The notes under the pieces were generated by a model, which saw nothing but the letters and a program-made list of their open reading frames with translations, was not told the origin of the DNA and did no database searches. DNA of 64,000 bases from Amycolatopsis nigrescens CSC17Ta-90 (GTDB taxonomy: Bacteria > Actinomycetota > Actinomycetes > Mycobacteriales > Pseudonocardiaceae), in contig NZ_ARVW01000001.1 of the NCBI RefSeq assembly GCF_000384315.1, positions 6,989,001 through 7,053,000 of the forward strand. Reading direction: 5' to 3'. The translations under genes and the position numbers were made by a program. Every line of letters starts with the position of its first letter. Position 1 is the stretch's first letter. Of this stretch, positions 17,841 to 25,465 are shown piece by piece.

Positions 17841-18833
17841 ATGACCGAGCTGTCCCGCCGCGCGACCCTGCGCGCCGCCGCCGGGCTGGGCCTGGCCGCG
17901 CTACCCGTGCTGAACGCCGCCACGGCGAATGCTGCGCCGGCCGGTTTCCCGGACTACAAGTTCCTGAGAGTCGCGTTCGACAAGAACGCGCTGAAGTACA
18001 ACCCGACCGGGGAGCTGATCTTCCCGTGCATCCGCGGCGTCGCGGGACGCGTGGCGAAGCCGCTCGGCCGCTACTACCTGTACTACGCGCCGCACGACCC
18101 GCCCGGCGGGATCTGCCTGTCCTATGCGGACAGCCTGGAGGGCCCGTTCACCGAGTACCCTGGCAACCCCATCGTGAGCAGGGCCTGGAACCCCCACTAC
18201 GACGTCTCGCACGTGTCTTCACCGCACGTGTTGTGGCGAGAGGACCTTCGGGAGCTGTGGCTGTACTTCCACGGTGAGAACACCACGACCCGCCTGGCTC
18301 GCTCGAAGGACGGCATCAACTTCAGCTACGACAAGGTCGTGCTGTCCGCGTCGATGCTGCCCTCGGGCACTACGGAGACCTCCTACGCCCGGGTGTTCGA
18401 GCAGTCGTTGCCAAGGCTCGGCGCGAACTACGTCATGGTGTTCATGATCAACAATGCCGCGAACCGGCGCTCCATCGGCTGGGGCTGGTCGGCCGACGCG
18501 CGGAACTGGACGTTCGCGCAGGAGCCGCTGATCCGGCCGGCCGACGTCGGGGCGCGGGACATCGGTGCCCCCACGGTGGCTCGCCGCAACGGGTCGACCT
18601 ACGTGATCTACCACGAGAACATCGAGGCGGGCGGCAGCATGCTCATCACGGAGGTGGGCAACGACTTCTCGAAGCGGAACCACCTGGGTGTGTTCCACGC
18701 GCCGCTGCCTGGCGCGCCGGACAACGGCCGCTGTGCCGCCGCGTCGTTCGGCACGATGGACGGCGTGGAGTACATGTTCTACGAAGCGGGTGCGCGCCTC
18801 GAGGGCGCCATCGCGATCGCCAAGGCGCGGTGA
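17841..18833 (+). CDS. Tat-exported beta-propeller glycoside hydrolase-like protein
   Basis: Probable secreted glycosidase of 330 residues. The N-terminus has a twin-arginine signal (ELSRRATLRAAAGLGLAAL) with a cleavage site near residue 32 (ANAAPA). The rest shows repeated blade-like segments (YYLYYAPHD, GICLSYADSLEGPF, SSPHVLWREDLRELWLYFHG) typical of five-bladed propeller hydrolases (GH43/GH32/GH130-like). The exact family and catalytic acids are not certain. GGGAG at 17829-17833 precedes the ATG. It is controlled by the divergent LacI regulator, so it may release from a polymer the compound used by the operon. Confidence 0.75.
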   Translation: MTELSRRATLRAAAGLGLAALPVLNAATANAAPAGFPDYKFLRVAFDKNALKYNPTGELIFPCIRGVAGRVAKPLGRYYLYYAPHDPPGGICLSYADSLEGPFTEYPGNPIVSRAWNPHYDVSHVSSPHVLWREDLRELWLYFHGENTTTRLARSKDGINFSYDKVVLSASMLPSGTTETSYARVFEQSLPRLGANYVMVFMINNAANRRSIGWGWSADARNWTFAQEPLIRPADVGARDIGAPTVARRNGSTYVIYHENIEAGGSMLITEVGNDFSKRNHLGVFHAPLPGAPDNGRCAAASFGTMDGVEYMFYEAGARLEGAIAIAKAR

Positions 18834-18951
18834 GCCCGTATCCGAAGCGGGAAAGGAATGTGCTTTTCCCTCTTTCGTGTTCGGGTGTGGCCGGTTTTTG
18901 TCGGGGTTCGGCGGTATCATGGAGGTGCATTCGAAAACTACGGGGGTTCGC

Positions 18952-20184
18952 ATGTTGTATGTTGATTTCAGTATGTTACCGCCGGATTGGTTGTCTTCGA
19001 TGAATAAGGCGTCGATCGAGCGGCTCGATGTGTCGCAGGCGGTGGGTGTGGTGATCTCGGCTCGGCGGGCGATCTGTCGCATGCAGGCGGTGCAGGCCCG
19101 GGCGATCGCGCAGGTCAGCCGGGCGCGCGGTGGGGCGCGGTGGGTGGCGGATGAGTTGGCGCCGGAGTTGCGGTTGTCCCGTGAAACGACCGCGACCCGG
19201 GTGGCCTTGGCGAAGGCACTGGTGTCCCGGATGCCGTGTTTGCTGGCGGCGATGACTGAGGGCGAGTTGGATATCGAAAAGGCGCGTCAAGCCTTTGATG
19301 GCGTGGCGGTATTGTCCGATGAATTGGCCCGTCAGGCGGATGAGATTCTGTCGGCGCGGATCGGTGAAAAGAATCCGAGCAACTGGAGGAAAACGGTAAC
19401 GCGCGTGGTGGCGAGTCTCGATCCCGAGGGTCAATGCGCCCGCGCGGAGGCCCGCCGTAAGCAGCGCCGGGTCGAGTTGCACCACGAGCCCGACGCGATG
19501 GCGTCGTTGTGGGCCTACCTCCCGGTCGAGATCGCGACCGCGGTGTATGCCCGGATCGACATGCTGGCCCGGAAGCTCCGGGTCGGCGATGAAACGCGCA
19601 CGATGGACCAACTTCGGGCCGATGTGCTGGCGGAGTTGCTGCTCGGTAAGGGTTGGGAAGGCTTGGCCGCTCAGGTGTTCATCCATATCCCGCTCGACAC
19701 CGCGTTGGGTATCCGCGACGACGGCTGCGAACTGGTCGGTCATGGCCCGATCCCTGGTGAGATCGGGCGTCAGCTCATGAACCAGCCGGGTTCAGCGTGG
19801 CGGAAGGTGCTGACCGATCCCGTATCGGGCACTGTCCGCGATCTCGGCCGCAAGAGATACCGCCCACCGGCAGATCTCGCCGAACTTGTCCGGGTGCGGG
19901 ATCGCACCTGCCGGGCGCCGGGCTGTAACCGGCCCGCGCAGCGTTGTGATGCCGACCATTGCACCGCATGGTCGGAAAACGGGGACACCTGCGAGCACAA
20001 CCTGTGCTGCCTGTGCCGCCACCACCACCGCTTGAAAGACGAGCCAGGCTGGAAATTCGAGTTCGATCCCGAGACGGCCGATTTAACGGTCACCACCCCC
20101 ACCGGCCGTACCTACTCCACCCGGCCCGAACCGCTGCTCGATCCGCCACCTCCGGAGGTCACCGACGAGCCACCGCCCTTCTAG
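18952..20184 (+). CDS. HNH endonuclease of the DUF222/13E12 type
   Basis: Protein of 410 residues with an N-terminal DUF222 domain (about 20-280) and a C-terminal HNH nuclease domain (about 320-380: CRAPGCNRP, then DADHCTAWSENG and CLCRHHHRLK). These multicopy actinobacterial proteins are of uncertain role and are often near mobile DNA. ATG 18952 follows GGGGG at 18942-18946; an in-frame ATG at 18919 would add 11 residues. A degraded transposase lies immediately downstream, which fits a mobile or recombination-prone spot. Confidence 0.85.
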   Translation: MLYVDFSMLPPDWLSSMNKASIERLDVSQAVGVVISARRAICRMQAVQARAIAQVSRARGGARWVADELAPELRLSRETTATRVALAKALVSRMPCLLAAMTEGELDIEKARQAFDGVAVLSDELARQADEILSARIGEKNPSNWRKTVTRVVASLDPEGQCARAEARRKQRRVELHHEPDAMASLWAYLPVEIATAVYARIDMLARKLRVGDETRTMDQLRADVLAELLLGKGWEGLAAQVFIHIPLDTALGIRDDGCELVGHGPIPGEIGRQLMNQPGSAWRKVLTDPVSGTVRDLGRKRYRPPADLAELVRVRDRTCRAPGCNRPAQRCDADHCTAWSENGDTCEHNLCCLCRHHHRLKDEPGWKFEFDPETADLTVTTPTGRTYSTRPEPLLDPPPPEVTDEPPPF

Positions 20185-20673
20185 CGTCCTGCGTCACACG
20201 TGCTCTCGTGTGCGTACTGGTTGTCGCGTAAGGATGTTGCGGAGAAGTCCGGGTTGAGCAAGTCGACGGTCGGGCGGACCTGGCGCGGTTTCGGGCTCTG
20301 GTCTGCGACAACTACGGCACGCGCAAGACCCCGCGATCAAAGCCTGGATCGCAATGGCGATCAGCGGTGGCCCCACCAATGATCAACTTTCCGGGGGCGG
20401 CGGCCCGACCTGGTCCCACTGGTCGGGCTAACGAGTCGGGCGTCGCCGCCTCCAGCCGAGGCGAGTTGCGTACCGGCTTCCCCTCGGTGCGCGGGCATCG
20501 CGGAATCGATGGCCAGGCGCATCGCCCTGTTAGGTGTGATCGCGGCATCACCCAGCAGGTGGGGCCACTTCAGGCCGCCCTCGAAAGCAACGTCACCCAG
20601 GTGGAGCCAACTCAAGCCGCTCAAACCGGGCCAGGTCAACCGCCACAGCCATCTGGGTAGCCCGACTGGAACA
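20185..20673. other. Gene-poor stretch with transposase debris
   Basis: Apart from the IS630-type remnant at 20200-20365, I find no supported gene in this 489-base stretch. A minus-strand frame is open across 20361-20714, but it lacks a ribosome binding site, runs into the oxidoreductase gene and its composition is not clearly coding. A 9-base inverted repeat GTCGGGCTA/TAGCCCGAC (about 20423 and 20657) brackets part of it. Confidence 0.45.
20200..20365 (+). pseudogene. Remnant of an IS630-family transposase
   Basis: Two pieces of one transposase, joined by a deletion and out of frame. The first frame (20200-20298) encodes DVAEKSGLSKSTVGRTWRGF, the end of the IS630 helix-turn-helix region. 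From 20298 another frame reads LVCDNYGTRKT, the block containing the second catalytic Asp of IS630 transposases (usually LVxDNYxTHK). A further one-base slip then gives AIKAWIA. All the sequence between the HTH and this Asp block is missing, so the element is dead. No terminal inverted repeats were identified. Confidence 0.7.
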
Positions 20674-21528
20674 CTAACCGGATGCCAGTCCGAGGCGTTC
20701 GGAGAGTCGTCCAAGGTAGCCGGTGACGACGTCGGCCTGTGCGTCCGGTAGTCCGAACAGGACTTCGGTCACGCCGCATTCCGCCCAGGTGGCCAGTTCG
20801 TCCGGGTTCGGTTTGCCCGCGAGTGCGACCACCTCGGGTGCCCCTTCCCGGCCGGATTCCTGCCAGAGGTCTTGCAGCCGGCGGGTTCGCTCGCCGATGT
20901 CGCGGTCGGTCGGGGTGGTCATCCAGCCGTCGGCGTGCCGCGCGATCCAGCTGAGGTTGCGGTCCGTGCCGCCCGCGCCGAGCAGCACCGGAACCCGCCC
21001 GGCGCGCACTGGTTTCGGCCACGCCCAGCTGGGCCCGAAGCGCACGAACTCGCCCTGGTAGCTCGCCTCTTCCTGGGTCCACAGCGCTCGCATGGCGTCG
21101 AGGTACTCGCGCAGCGCGGTCCGGCGCCGTTTGCCCGGGATGCCGTGATCGGCCAGTTCGTCGGTGTTCCAGCCGAAGCCAGCGCCCAGCGTCACGCGGC
21201 CGCCGGAAAGGTGGTCGAGCGTGGCGATGGTCTTCGCCAGCGCGAGGGGATCATGCTCGGTGGGCAGGGCGACGGCGGTGCACAGCGTGATCCGCTGGGT
21301 CACGGCGGCGGCCATCGCCAGCGCGACCCACGGGTCCAGCGTGCGCAGGTAGCGGTCGTCGGGCAGCTCCTGGGTACCCGTGCCGGGATGCGCCGCCTCG
21401 CGCCGCACCGGGATGTGCGTGTGCTCGGGCACCGCGAGCGAATGAAAGCCCGCCTCTTCCGCGGCTCGCGCGACCGCAGCCGGCGAGATGCCTCGATCGC
21501 TGGTGAACAACACGACGCCGTATCGCAC
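20674..21528 (-). CDS. LLM-class F420-dependent oxidoreductase
   Basis: Luciferase-like TIM-barrel oxidoreductase of 284 residues, the size of TIGR03619-type proteins, probably using coenzyme F420 or FMN. Typical segments are AEEAGFHSLAVPEHTHIP near residue 25, the cofactor-contact region RITLCTAVALPTEHDPLALAKTIATLD near 80, and GGRVTLGAGFGWNTDE. The ATG at 21528 is clear. The neighbouring TetR regulator, 48 bases upstream on the same strand, is probably transcribed with or just before it. Substrate unknown. Confidence 0.88.
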   Translation of the reverse strand: MRYGVVLFTSDRGISPAAVARAAEEAGFHSLAVPEHTHIPVRREAAHPGTGTQELPDDRYLRTLDPWVALAMAAAVTQRITLCTAVALPTEHDPLALAKTIATLDHLSGGRVTLGAGFGWNTDELADHGIPGKRRRTALREYLDAMRALWTQEEASYQGEFVRFGPSWAWPKPVRAGRVPVLLGAGGTDRNLSWIARHADGWMTTPTDRDIGERTRRLQDLWQESGREGAPEVVALAGKPNPDELATWAECGVTEVLFGLPDAQADVVTGYLGRLSERLGLASG

Positions 21529-21576
21529 CCGTACTCCCTCGTATCGCCGACCCGTCCGACAGCATTAGAACACGTT

Positions 21577-22197
21577 CTACATGCTGAGCGGAATGGTCGC
21601 GGGAAGTGGTTCGTGATGATCGGCGCGCAGGCCGTCGAGGGAGATGTGCAACAGCCTGTGCCACAGCTGCGGGCGGCACTCGTCGGTGATCTGGACGGCG
21701 TGCCCAAGGGAGACCAGCAGGAGCAGCAGGTCGTCGGTGGTCACGCCGGGGCGCAGCAGGTCCGTGGCGCGGGCGCGCAGTTGCTCGACGACGAGGCGAA
21801 GCTGCTGGATGCCCTCCAGGTCAGGGGTCGACCAGGTCAACGCGAAGTTCTCCATGATCGCGCGGTGGCGTGCGTAGCCGGTCAGGGCCTGCTGGTAGAA
21901 GTCGGTCAGCGCCGCCCAGGGGTCTTCGGCGTCGATCGCCGCCTGGCGCGCGGATTCCGCCCATTCCGAGAAGTCCTTGCGCAGGACCGTATGCACGAGA
22001 TCTTCCTTCTGCGGGAAGTGCCGGTAGAGGGTGCCCATGCCCACCCCGCTGCGGCGGGCGATCTCGCGCACGTCCACCGCGGTGCCCTGCTCGGCCAGCA
22101 CCGCCGCGGCGGCCTCGACGATCGCCTCCCGGTTCCGGATGGCGTCCACGCGCGGCGCGCGGCGCCGGGCGGTGCTTTCCGGTTCAGCCACTGCCAT
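21577..22197 (-). CDS. TetR-family transcriptional regulator
   Basis: Regulator of 206 residues. The N-terminal HTH region reads EIVEAAAAVLAEQG-like, followed by VDVREIARRSGVGMGTLYRHFPQKEDLV (about residues 40-68), a standard TetR signature. The ligand-binding C-terminal half is diverse. It diverges from the nitroreductase-like gene at 22286. Two copies of the palindrome GGAGCA-N2-TGCTCC lie in the 88-base gap, so it very likely regulates itself and the nitroreductase gene. Confidence 0.93.
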   Translation of the reverse strand: MAVAEPESTARRRAPRVDAIRNREAIVEAAAAVLAEQGTAVDVREIARRSGVGMGTLYRHFPQKEDLVHTVLRKDFSEWAESARQAAIDAEDPWAALTDFYQQALTGYARHRAIMENFALTWSTPDLEGIQQLRLVVEQLRARATDLLRPGVTTDDLLLLLVSLGHAVQITDECRPQLWHRLLHISLDGLRADHHEPLPATIPLSM

Positions 22198-22221
22198 GCG
22201 GCCGAGTGTACCTCCTTATGC

Positions 22222-22235
22222 GGAGCATGTGCTCC
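22222..22235. promoter_or_regulatory. Candidate TetR operator 1
   Basis: GGAGCATGTGCTCC, extending to CGGAGCATGTGCTCCG at 22221-22236. The arms are identical to those of the second copy 31 bases away, and the site lies between the divergent TetR and nitroreductase genes. Confidence 0.75.
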
Positions 22236-22252
22236 GCTCTGTGCTACTTTGA

Positions 22253-22266
22253 GGAGCAAGTGCTCC
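22253..22266. promoter_or_regulatory. Candidate TetR operator 2
   Basis: GGAGCAAGTGCTCC, with the same 6-base arms as site 1 and centre-to-centre spacing of 31 bases (about three helical turns). It lies 19 bases upstream of the nitroreductase start, where a bound repressor would block transcription. Confidence 0.75.
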
Positions 22267-22285
22267 GGATAGCGAAGGGTATGTC

Positions 22286-22798
22286 ATGTCCGATCCGTCC
22301 ACGACCACCGCGAATGAGGCCAAGGCCCCTGGCATCGCCGGCTGGAACGACCAGATCATCGCCGAGTTCCGGGCGAACGCCGGGTATGTGTCTTGGAGCA
22401 GCGAAGAGGATTTCGCCGCAGGGCGCCCCGTTCCGCCCCGGATGCCCGGGTTCGAGGAGCAAGGCATGCCGCTGATCTTGGTGCACCACATCGGGGCCAA
22501 GACCGGGCGCGAGCGGATCAGCCCGTTGTTCTACCAGCCGGTCGGCGATGGCTGGGCCGTCTTCGGAACCCACGGTGGCAGTCCGCGTCATCCGGTCTGG
22601 TACCACAATCTCATGGCGAACCCGCAGGCCACCGTCGAGGCGGGCACGGAGAAAGTACCGGTCGTAGCTCGGCTCGCGCAGGGCGCGGAGCGCGAGCGGC
22701 TCTGGGCGAAAGAGGTGGCGCTCGTCCCGAAGTTCGCCGAGTTCGAGGCGGCCGCCAGCAGGCAGATCCCCGTCGTCGTGCTGGAGCGTGTCCACTGA
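22286..22798 (+). CDS. Deazaflavin-dependent nitroreductase family (Ddn-like)
   Basis: Small F420-dependent reductase-fold protein of 170 residues. Family features are LILVHHIGAKTGRERISPLFY near residues 63-83 and GSPRHPVWYHNLMANPQATVE near 100-120. Relatives of this split beta-barrel family include the mycobacterial nitroimidazole-activating enzyme Ddn and quinone reductases. Its promoter lies between two TetR operators, suggesting induction by a toxic small molecule. It converges with the MFS gene ending at 22801, leaving 2 bases between stop codons. Confidence 0.88.
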   Translation: MSDPSTTTANEAKAPGIAGWNDQIIAEFRANAGYVSWSSEEDFAAGRPVPPRMPGFEEQGMPLILVHHIGAKTGRERISPLFYQPVGDGWAVFGTHGGSPRHPVWYHNLMANPQATVEAGTEKVPVVARLAQGAERERLWAKEVALVPKFAEFEAAASRQIPVVVLERVH

Positions 22799-22800
22799 CC

Positions 22801-24003
22801 TCAGTATCGAGTCTGGCTGGTCGTTGTTCGGTTTCGGTCGGTGTTTCGTTTCCGCGTTCCGGCGGCGGCGATGGCCGCGCCGGTGACCATGGCGATCCCG
22901 GCCAAGGTGAAGACGTCGCCGACGCCGATGGCCTCGATCAGGGGTTGTGCGGCCAGCGGTGAGAGGAACTGGCCGAGGAAGATCCCGGTGACGAGTCCAC
23001 TGAGGACGCGGCCACGCAGGTCGGGCGGGGCGAGCTCGGACAGGCGCAGGGTGGCGTTGGGGACGGCGAGCCCGACACCGACGCCGCCGACGAGCAGTCC
23101 GGCCGCGGTGCCGAAGACCGTGCCGGTGTTGCCGACCAGCAGCCAGCCGGCGCCGAGCAGCGCGACGCTGACCGTCATGATCGCGGCGAAACGCAGACGG
23201 CGGCGCAGCACCGGGAACCCGAGCGCGCCGAGCATGGCGGTCAGCGTGCTCCCGGCGAGGACGACACCGACGATGGCCGGCCCGATGCCGAGGTTCCCCA
23301 GCAGGAACGGAATCTGGGTCGGCGCCAGGTAGAACGCCAAGGTCACGCCGAGCGCCAGCGCGTAGATGCCGAACACGCGGCCGGCCACTCGCGCACGGCC
23401 GGCGGTTCCCCCGGACGGCTCCCGCGGCCCGTCCCGCACGGCGATGATCGCGAACAGCGCGACCACGGCGGCCAGGCTGTACAGCCAGAACGGCACCCGC
23501 CAGCTGATCGTCGCGAGCACTCCGGACAGCGACAGGAAGACCACCCCGCCGAGGCTCGCGAACGCCTGCTGCAGGCCGAGGAAGGAGGCGCGCCGCCGGC
23601 CGTCGAACCAATCGGCGACCGTCGCGCTGACCGCCGTCATGACCCCGCCGATGGCGATGCCGAGCAGCGCTCTGGTCGCCACCAGCAGGTAGAGGTCGGT
23701 GACGAAAAACCCGGCGGTGCCGCTGACCGCGTACAGCACGAGGCCGGACACGAGCAGCGGGCGGCGCCCGACACGGTCCGCTACCAGGCCGGACAACGGG
23801 GCGCTGATGGCGATCATCAGCGAGGTGATCGTCATCGCGAGGCGGACCAGCAGGGCCGCTCCGGGCTCGGCGGCGAAGACCAGCTCCATCGTCGGAAGAC
23901 TGGGGGCGACGACGGCGGGTGCCATGATCGTCAACGTCGCCGCGGCCAGGATCGTGCCGCGTGCGAGGCGGGATGGCGCCATGCGGTCGGCTTGTGTCGT
24001 CAT
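22801..24003 (-). CDS. MFS transporter (drug-efflux type)
   Basis: Inner-membrane major facilitator of 400 residues with about 12 hydrophobic helices. The conserved loop 2-3 motif is GLVADRVGRRPLLVSG, and the helix-5-like region GIAIGGVMTAVSATVADWF follows. ATG 24003 starts MTTQADRM. The upstream region (23993-24056) is a near copy of that of the second MFS gene at 26887, so the two exporters are probably co-regulated, most simply by the LAL regulator at 27010. An intrinsic terminator at 24088-24123 separates it from the upstream operon. Confidence 0.9.
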   Translation of the reverse strand: MTTQADRMAPSRLARGTILAAATLTIMAPAVVAPSLPTMELVFAAEPGAALLVRLAMTITSLMIAISAPLSGLVADRVGRRPLLVSGLVLYAVSGTAGFFVTDLYLLVATRALLGIAIGGVMTAVSATVADWFDGRRRASFLGLQQAFASLGGVVFLSLSGVLATISWRVPFWLYSLAAVVALFAIIAVRDGPREPSGGTAGRARVAGRVFGIYALALGVTLAFYLAPTQIPFLLGNLGIGPAIVGVVLAGSTLTAMLGALGFPVLRRRLRFAAIMTVSVALLGAGWLLVGNTGTVFGTAAGLLVGGVGVGLAVPNATLRLSELAPPDLRGRVLSGLVTGIFLGQFLSPLAAQPLIEAIGVGDVFTLAGIAMVTGAAIAAAGTRKRNTDRNRTTTSQTRY

Positions 24004-24030
24004 GCCACCACGATCGCGCCGATCCGCTCG

Positions 24031-24056
24031 CGCTCGCGTCGGTGACCATCACCTAC
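24031..24056. promoter_or_regulatory. Shared MFS promoter element, copy 1
   Basis: A 26-base element identical at 25 positions to 26941-26966, containing GGTGA-N3-TCACC (24041-24053). It lies 28 bases upstream of the MFS start, and both copies are the same distance (30 bases) from a second shared block, TGTGTCGTCATGCCA (23993-24007 here). Confidence 0.7.
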
Positions 24057-24087
24057 ATGTTCGGATCCGGGCGTGGAACGCGAAACG

Positions 24088-24123
24088 GCGGGCGTGCCCC
24101 CGGACTGGGGAGCACGCCCGCCG
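24088..24123 (-). terminator. Intrinsic terminator-like hairpin
   Basis: Perfect 11-base inverted repeat GGCGGGCGTGC / GCACGCCCGCC around a 14-base loop, 22 bases past the stop of the Dabb-family gene. There is no long T tract, as is usual in high-GC actinomycetes. Confidence 0.7.
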
Positions 24124-24144
24124 GGGGCGGGGCGCGATGGCCGG

Positions 24145-24561
24145 TCAGTTGTCGTGCTTGCCGGGTGCGGCGCTGCCGGTGTACTCGCCGAGGTCGGAGA
24201 CCAGCTCGGCGATATCGGGGATCTCGGTGAACCGGCGCCGGTGGATCTCGGCGATCTTCGCGCCGACCTCCGGGTCCGGATCGTCGGTGATGTCGAACGA
24301 CACGAACCTGTCGACCAGCGGCAACCCGGCTCGGTCCATCGCGAGGTGCGCCGGGTGGTTCATGTATTCCTCGTATCCCGCCACGTCCTCGATCAGGGAA
24401 ACGGCGCCGTATTCGTACTCCCCGCCGAAGTCGGGGCCGACGACGCGCGCCTTGATGGCGGGGATGGTGTGGATGTGCTCGCCCATTTGCGCGAGACCGG
24501 CGGCTTTGTCCTCTTCCGAGATGCCGGGCTTGAGGGTGAAACGAATGCAGTGGTAGATCAT
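24145..24561 (-). CDS. Dabb-family (stress-responsive A/B barrel) protein
   Basis: Cytoplasmic protein of 138 residues of the dimeric alpha/beta barrel type. The N-terminus IYHCIRFTLKPGISEEDKAA and the centre YGAVSLIEDVAGYEEYMNHPAHL are typical of Dabb proteins, which may act as small cyclases, hydrolases or ligand binders. It is the last gene of the MFS (26887), NmrA-like, Dabb operon, starting 12 bases after the NmrA-like stop, and is followed by a terminator hairpin. The specific role is unknown. Confidence 0.85.
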   Translation of the reverse strand: MIYHCIRFTLKPGISEEDKAAGLAQMGEHIHTIPAIKARVVGPDFGGEYEYGAVSLIEDVAGYEEYMNHPAHLAMDRAGLPLVDRFVSFDITDDPDPEVGAKIAEIHRRRFTEIPDIAELVSDLGEYTGSAAPGKHDN

Positions 24562-24573
24562 CGGACTTCCCTT

Positions 24574-25437
24574 TCAGTCGGCGTTCACGGCGGGCGTGAA
24601 CGCGGCGGCGTAGTCGCGGGCGAAGTCGGTGACGTCGCGTGCGGGGTCACCGGTGAGGTCGGTGACGGACGTGTGCACCTCGGCGGCTTCGCCCCTGGCG
24701 TAGTGGGCGTAGTCCTCGACGAGACCGTCGACCTGCCACGACGGGAGGATGCCGGTCAGTGCGGCGGTGAACTGATCGGCGGACGCGTCGTGGAAGGCGA
24801 TTTCCCGCCCGGTGGCGGTGGAGAGCGCTTGCGCGATCTGGTCGTGGGTCACGGCCCGCGGTCCGGTCACCGTGTAGCTGCGGCCGGCGTGTCCCGCGCT
24901 GGTCAGCACGGCCGCGGCAGCCTCCGCGATGTCCCTGGTGTCGACGGCGCTGACGGCGGCGTCGCCGATTGGGGCGGCGAACCAGCCTTTTGCGATGGTG
25001 GGGGCGAAGCTGAGCAGCGCCTGCAGGTAGAGGTTGGGGCGCAGCACGGTGTGGTCGAGCCCGAGCTGATGTACGTGGGCTTCGACCTCGGCGTGCCAGC
25101 GCAGGAACCGCACCGGCGAGTCGGCGCGGGCCGCGTACTGGGAGAGCAGCACGAGCCGGTCCAGGCCGGCGTCGCGGGCGAGGTCGGCGAACTGGATCTG
25201 AAGGGTGGCGGCGTCGGGTGCCGAGGGGCTGTTGAGGAAGGCCGCGTCGACGCCTTTCAGCGCGGCGGCGACCGATCCCGGATCCCGCAGGTCGGCGACG
25301 ACGGTCTCGACGCCGGGGACGGAGTGGCCGGGGTTGCGGGTCATCGCGCGGACGGTCACGTCGCGGGCTTGCAGGGCGGTGACCAATGCCGATCCGACGG
25401 TTCCGGTCGCGCCGGTCACGAGCACGGTGGGGGTCAT
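24574..25437 (-). CDS. NmrA-like NAD(P)-binding protein
   Basis: Short-chain-dehydrogenase-like atypical reductase of 287 residues. The N-terminal dinucleotide motif is VLVTGATGTVGSALVTALQ. It has LVLLSQYAARADSPVRFLRWHAEVE and HTVLRPNLYLQ segments in the position of the catalytic Tyr region, but without a clear YxxxK, which is typical of NmrA/quinone-oxidoreductase-like sensors or reductases. It lies 28 bases after the DHA2 MFS gene and 12 bases before the Dabb gene on the same transcript. It could modify, or sense the redox state caused by, the exported compound. Confidence 0.87.
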   Translation of the reverse strand: MTPTVLVTGATGTVGSALVTALQARDVTVRAMTRNPGHSVPGVETVVADLRDPGSVAAALKGVDAAFLNSPSAPDAATLQIQFADLARDAGLDRLVLLSQYAARADSPVRFLRWHAEVEAHVHQLGLDHTVLRPNLYLQALLSFAPTIAKGWFAAPIGDAAVSAVDTRDIAEAAAAVLTSAGHAGRSYTVTGPRAVTHDQIAQALSTATGREIAFHDASADQFTAALTGILPSWQVDGLVEDYAHYARGEAAEVHTSVTDLTGDPARDVTDFARDYAAAFTPAVNAD

Positions 25438-25465
25438 TGTTGTGCGTCCTTTCGGTGGTGGAGGT

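Noticed and set aside
20417..20672. Inverted repeats of an intact insertion element
   Set aside because: Only nine bases match (GTCGGGCTA/TAGCCCGAC) and no transposase lies between them.
20361..20714. Minus-strand frame of 117 codons
   Set aside because: It has no ribosome binding site, overlaps the start of the next gene region and its composition is not clearly coding. I kept it only as a note on the gap.
24088..24123. Regulatory dyad for the MFS gene
   Set aside because: The 11-base arms with a 14-base loop just past a stop codon fit a terminator better than an operator.
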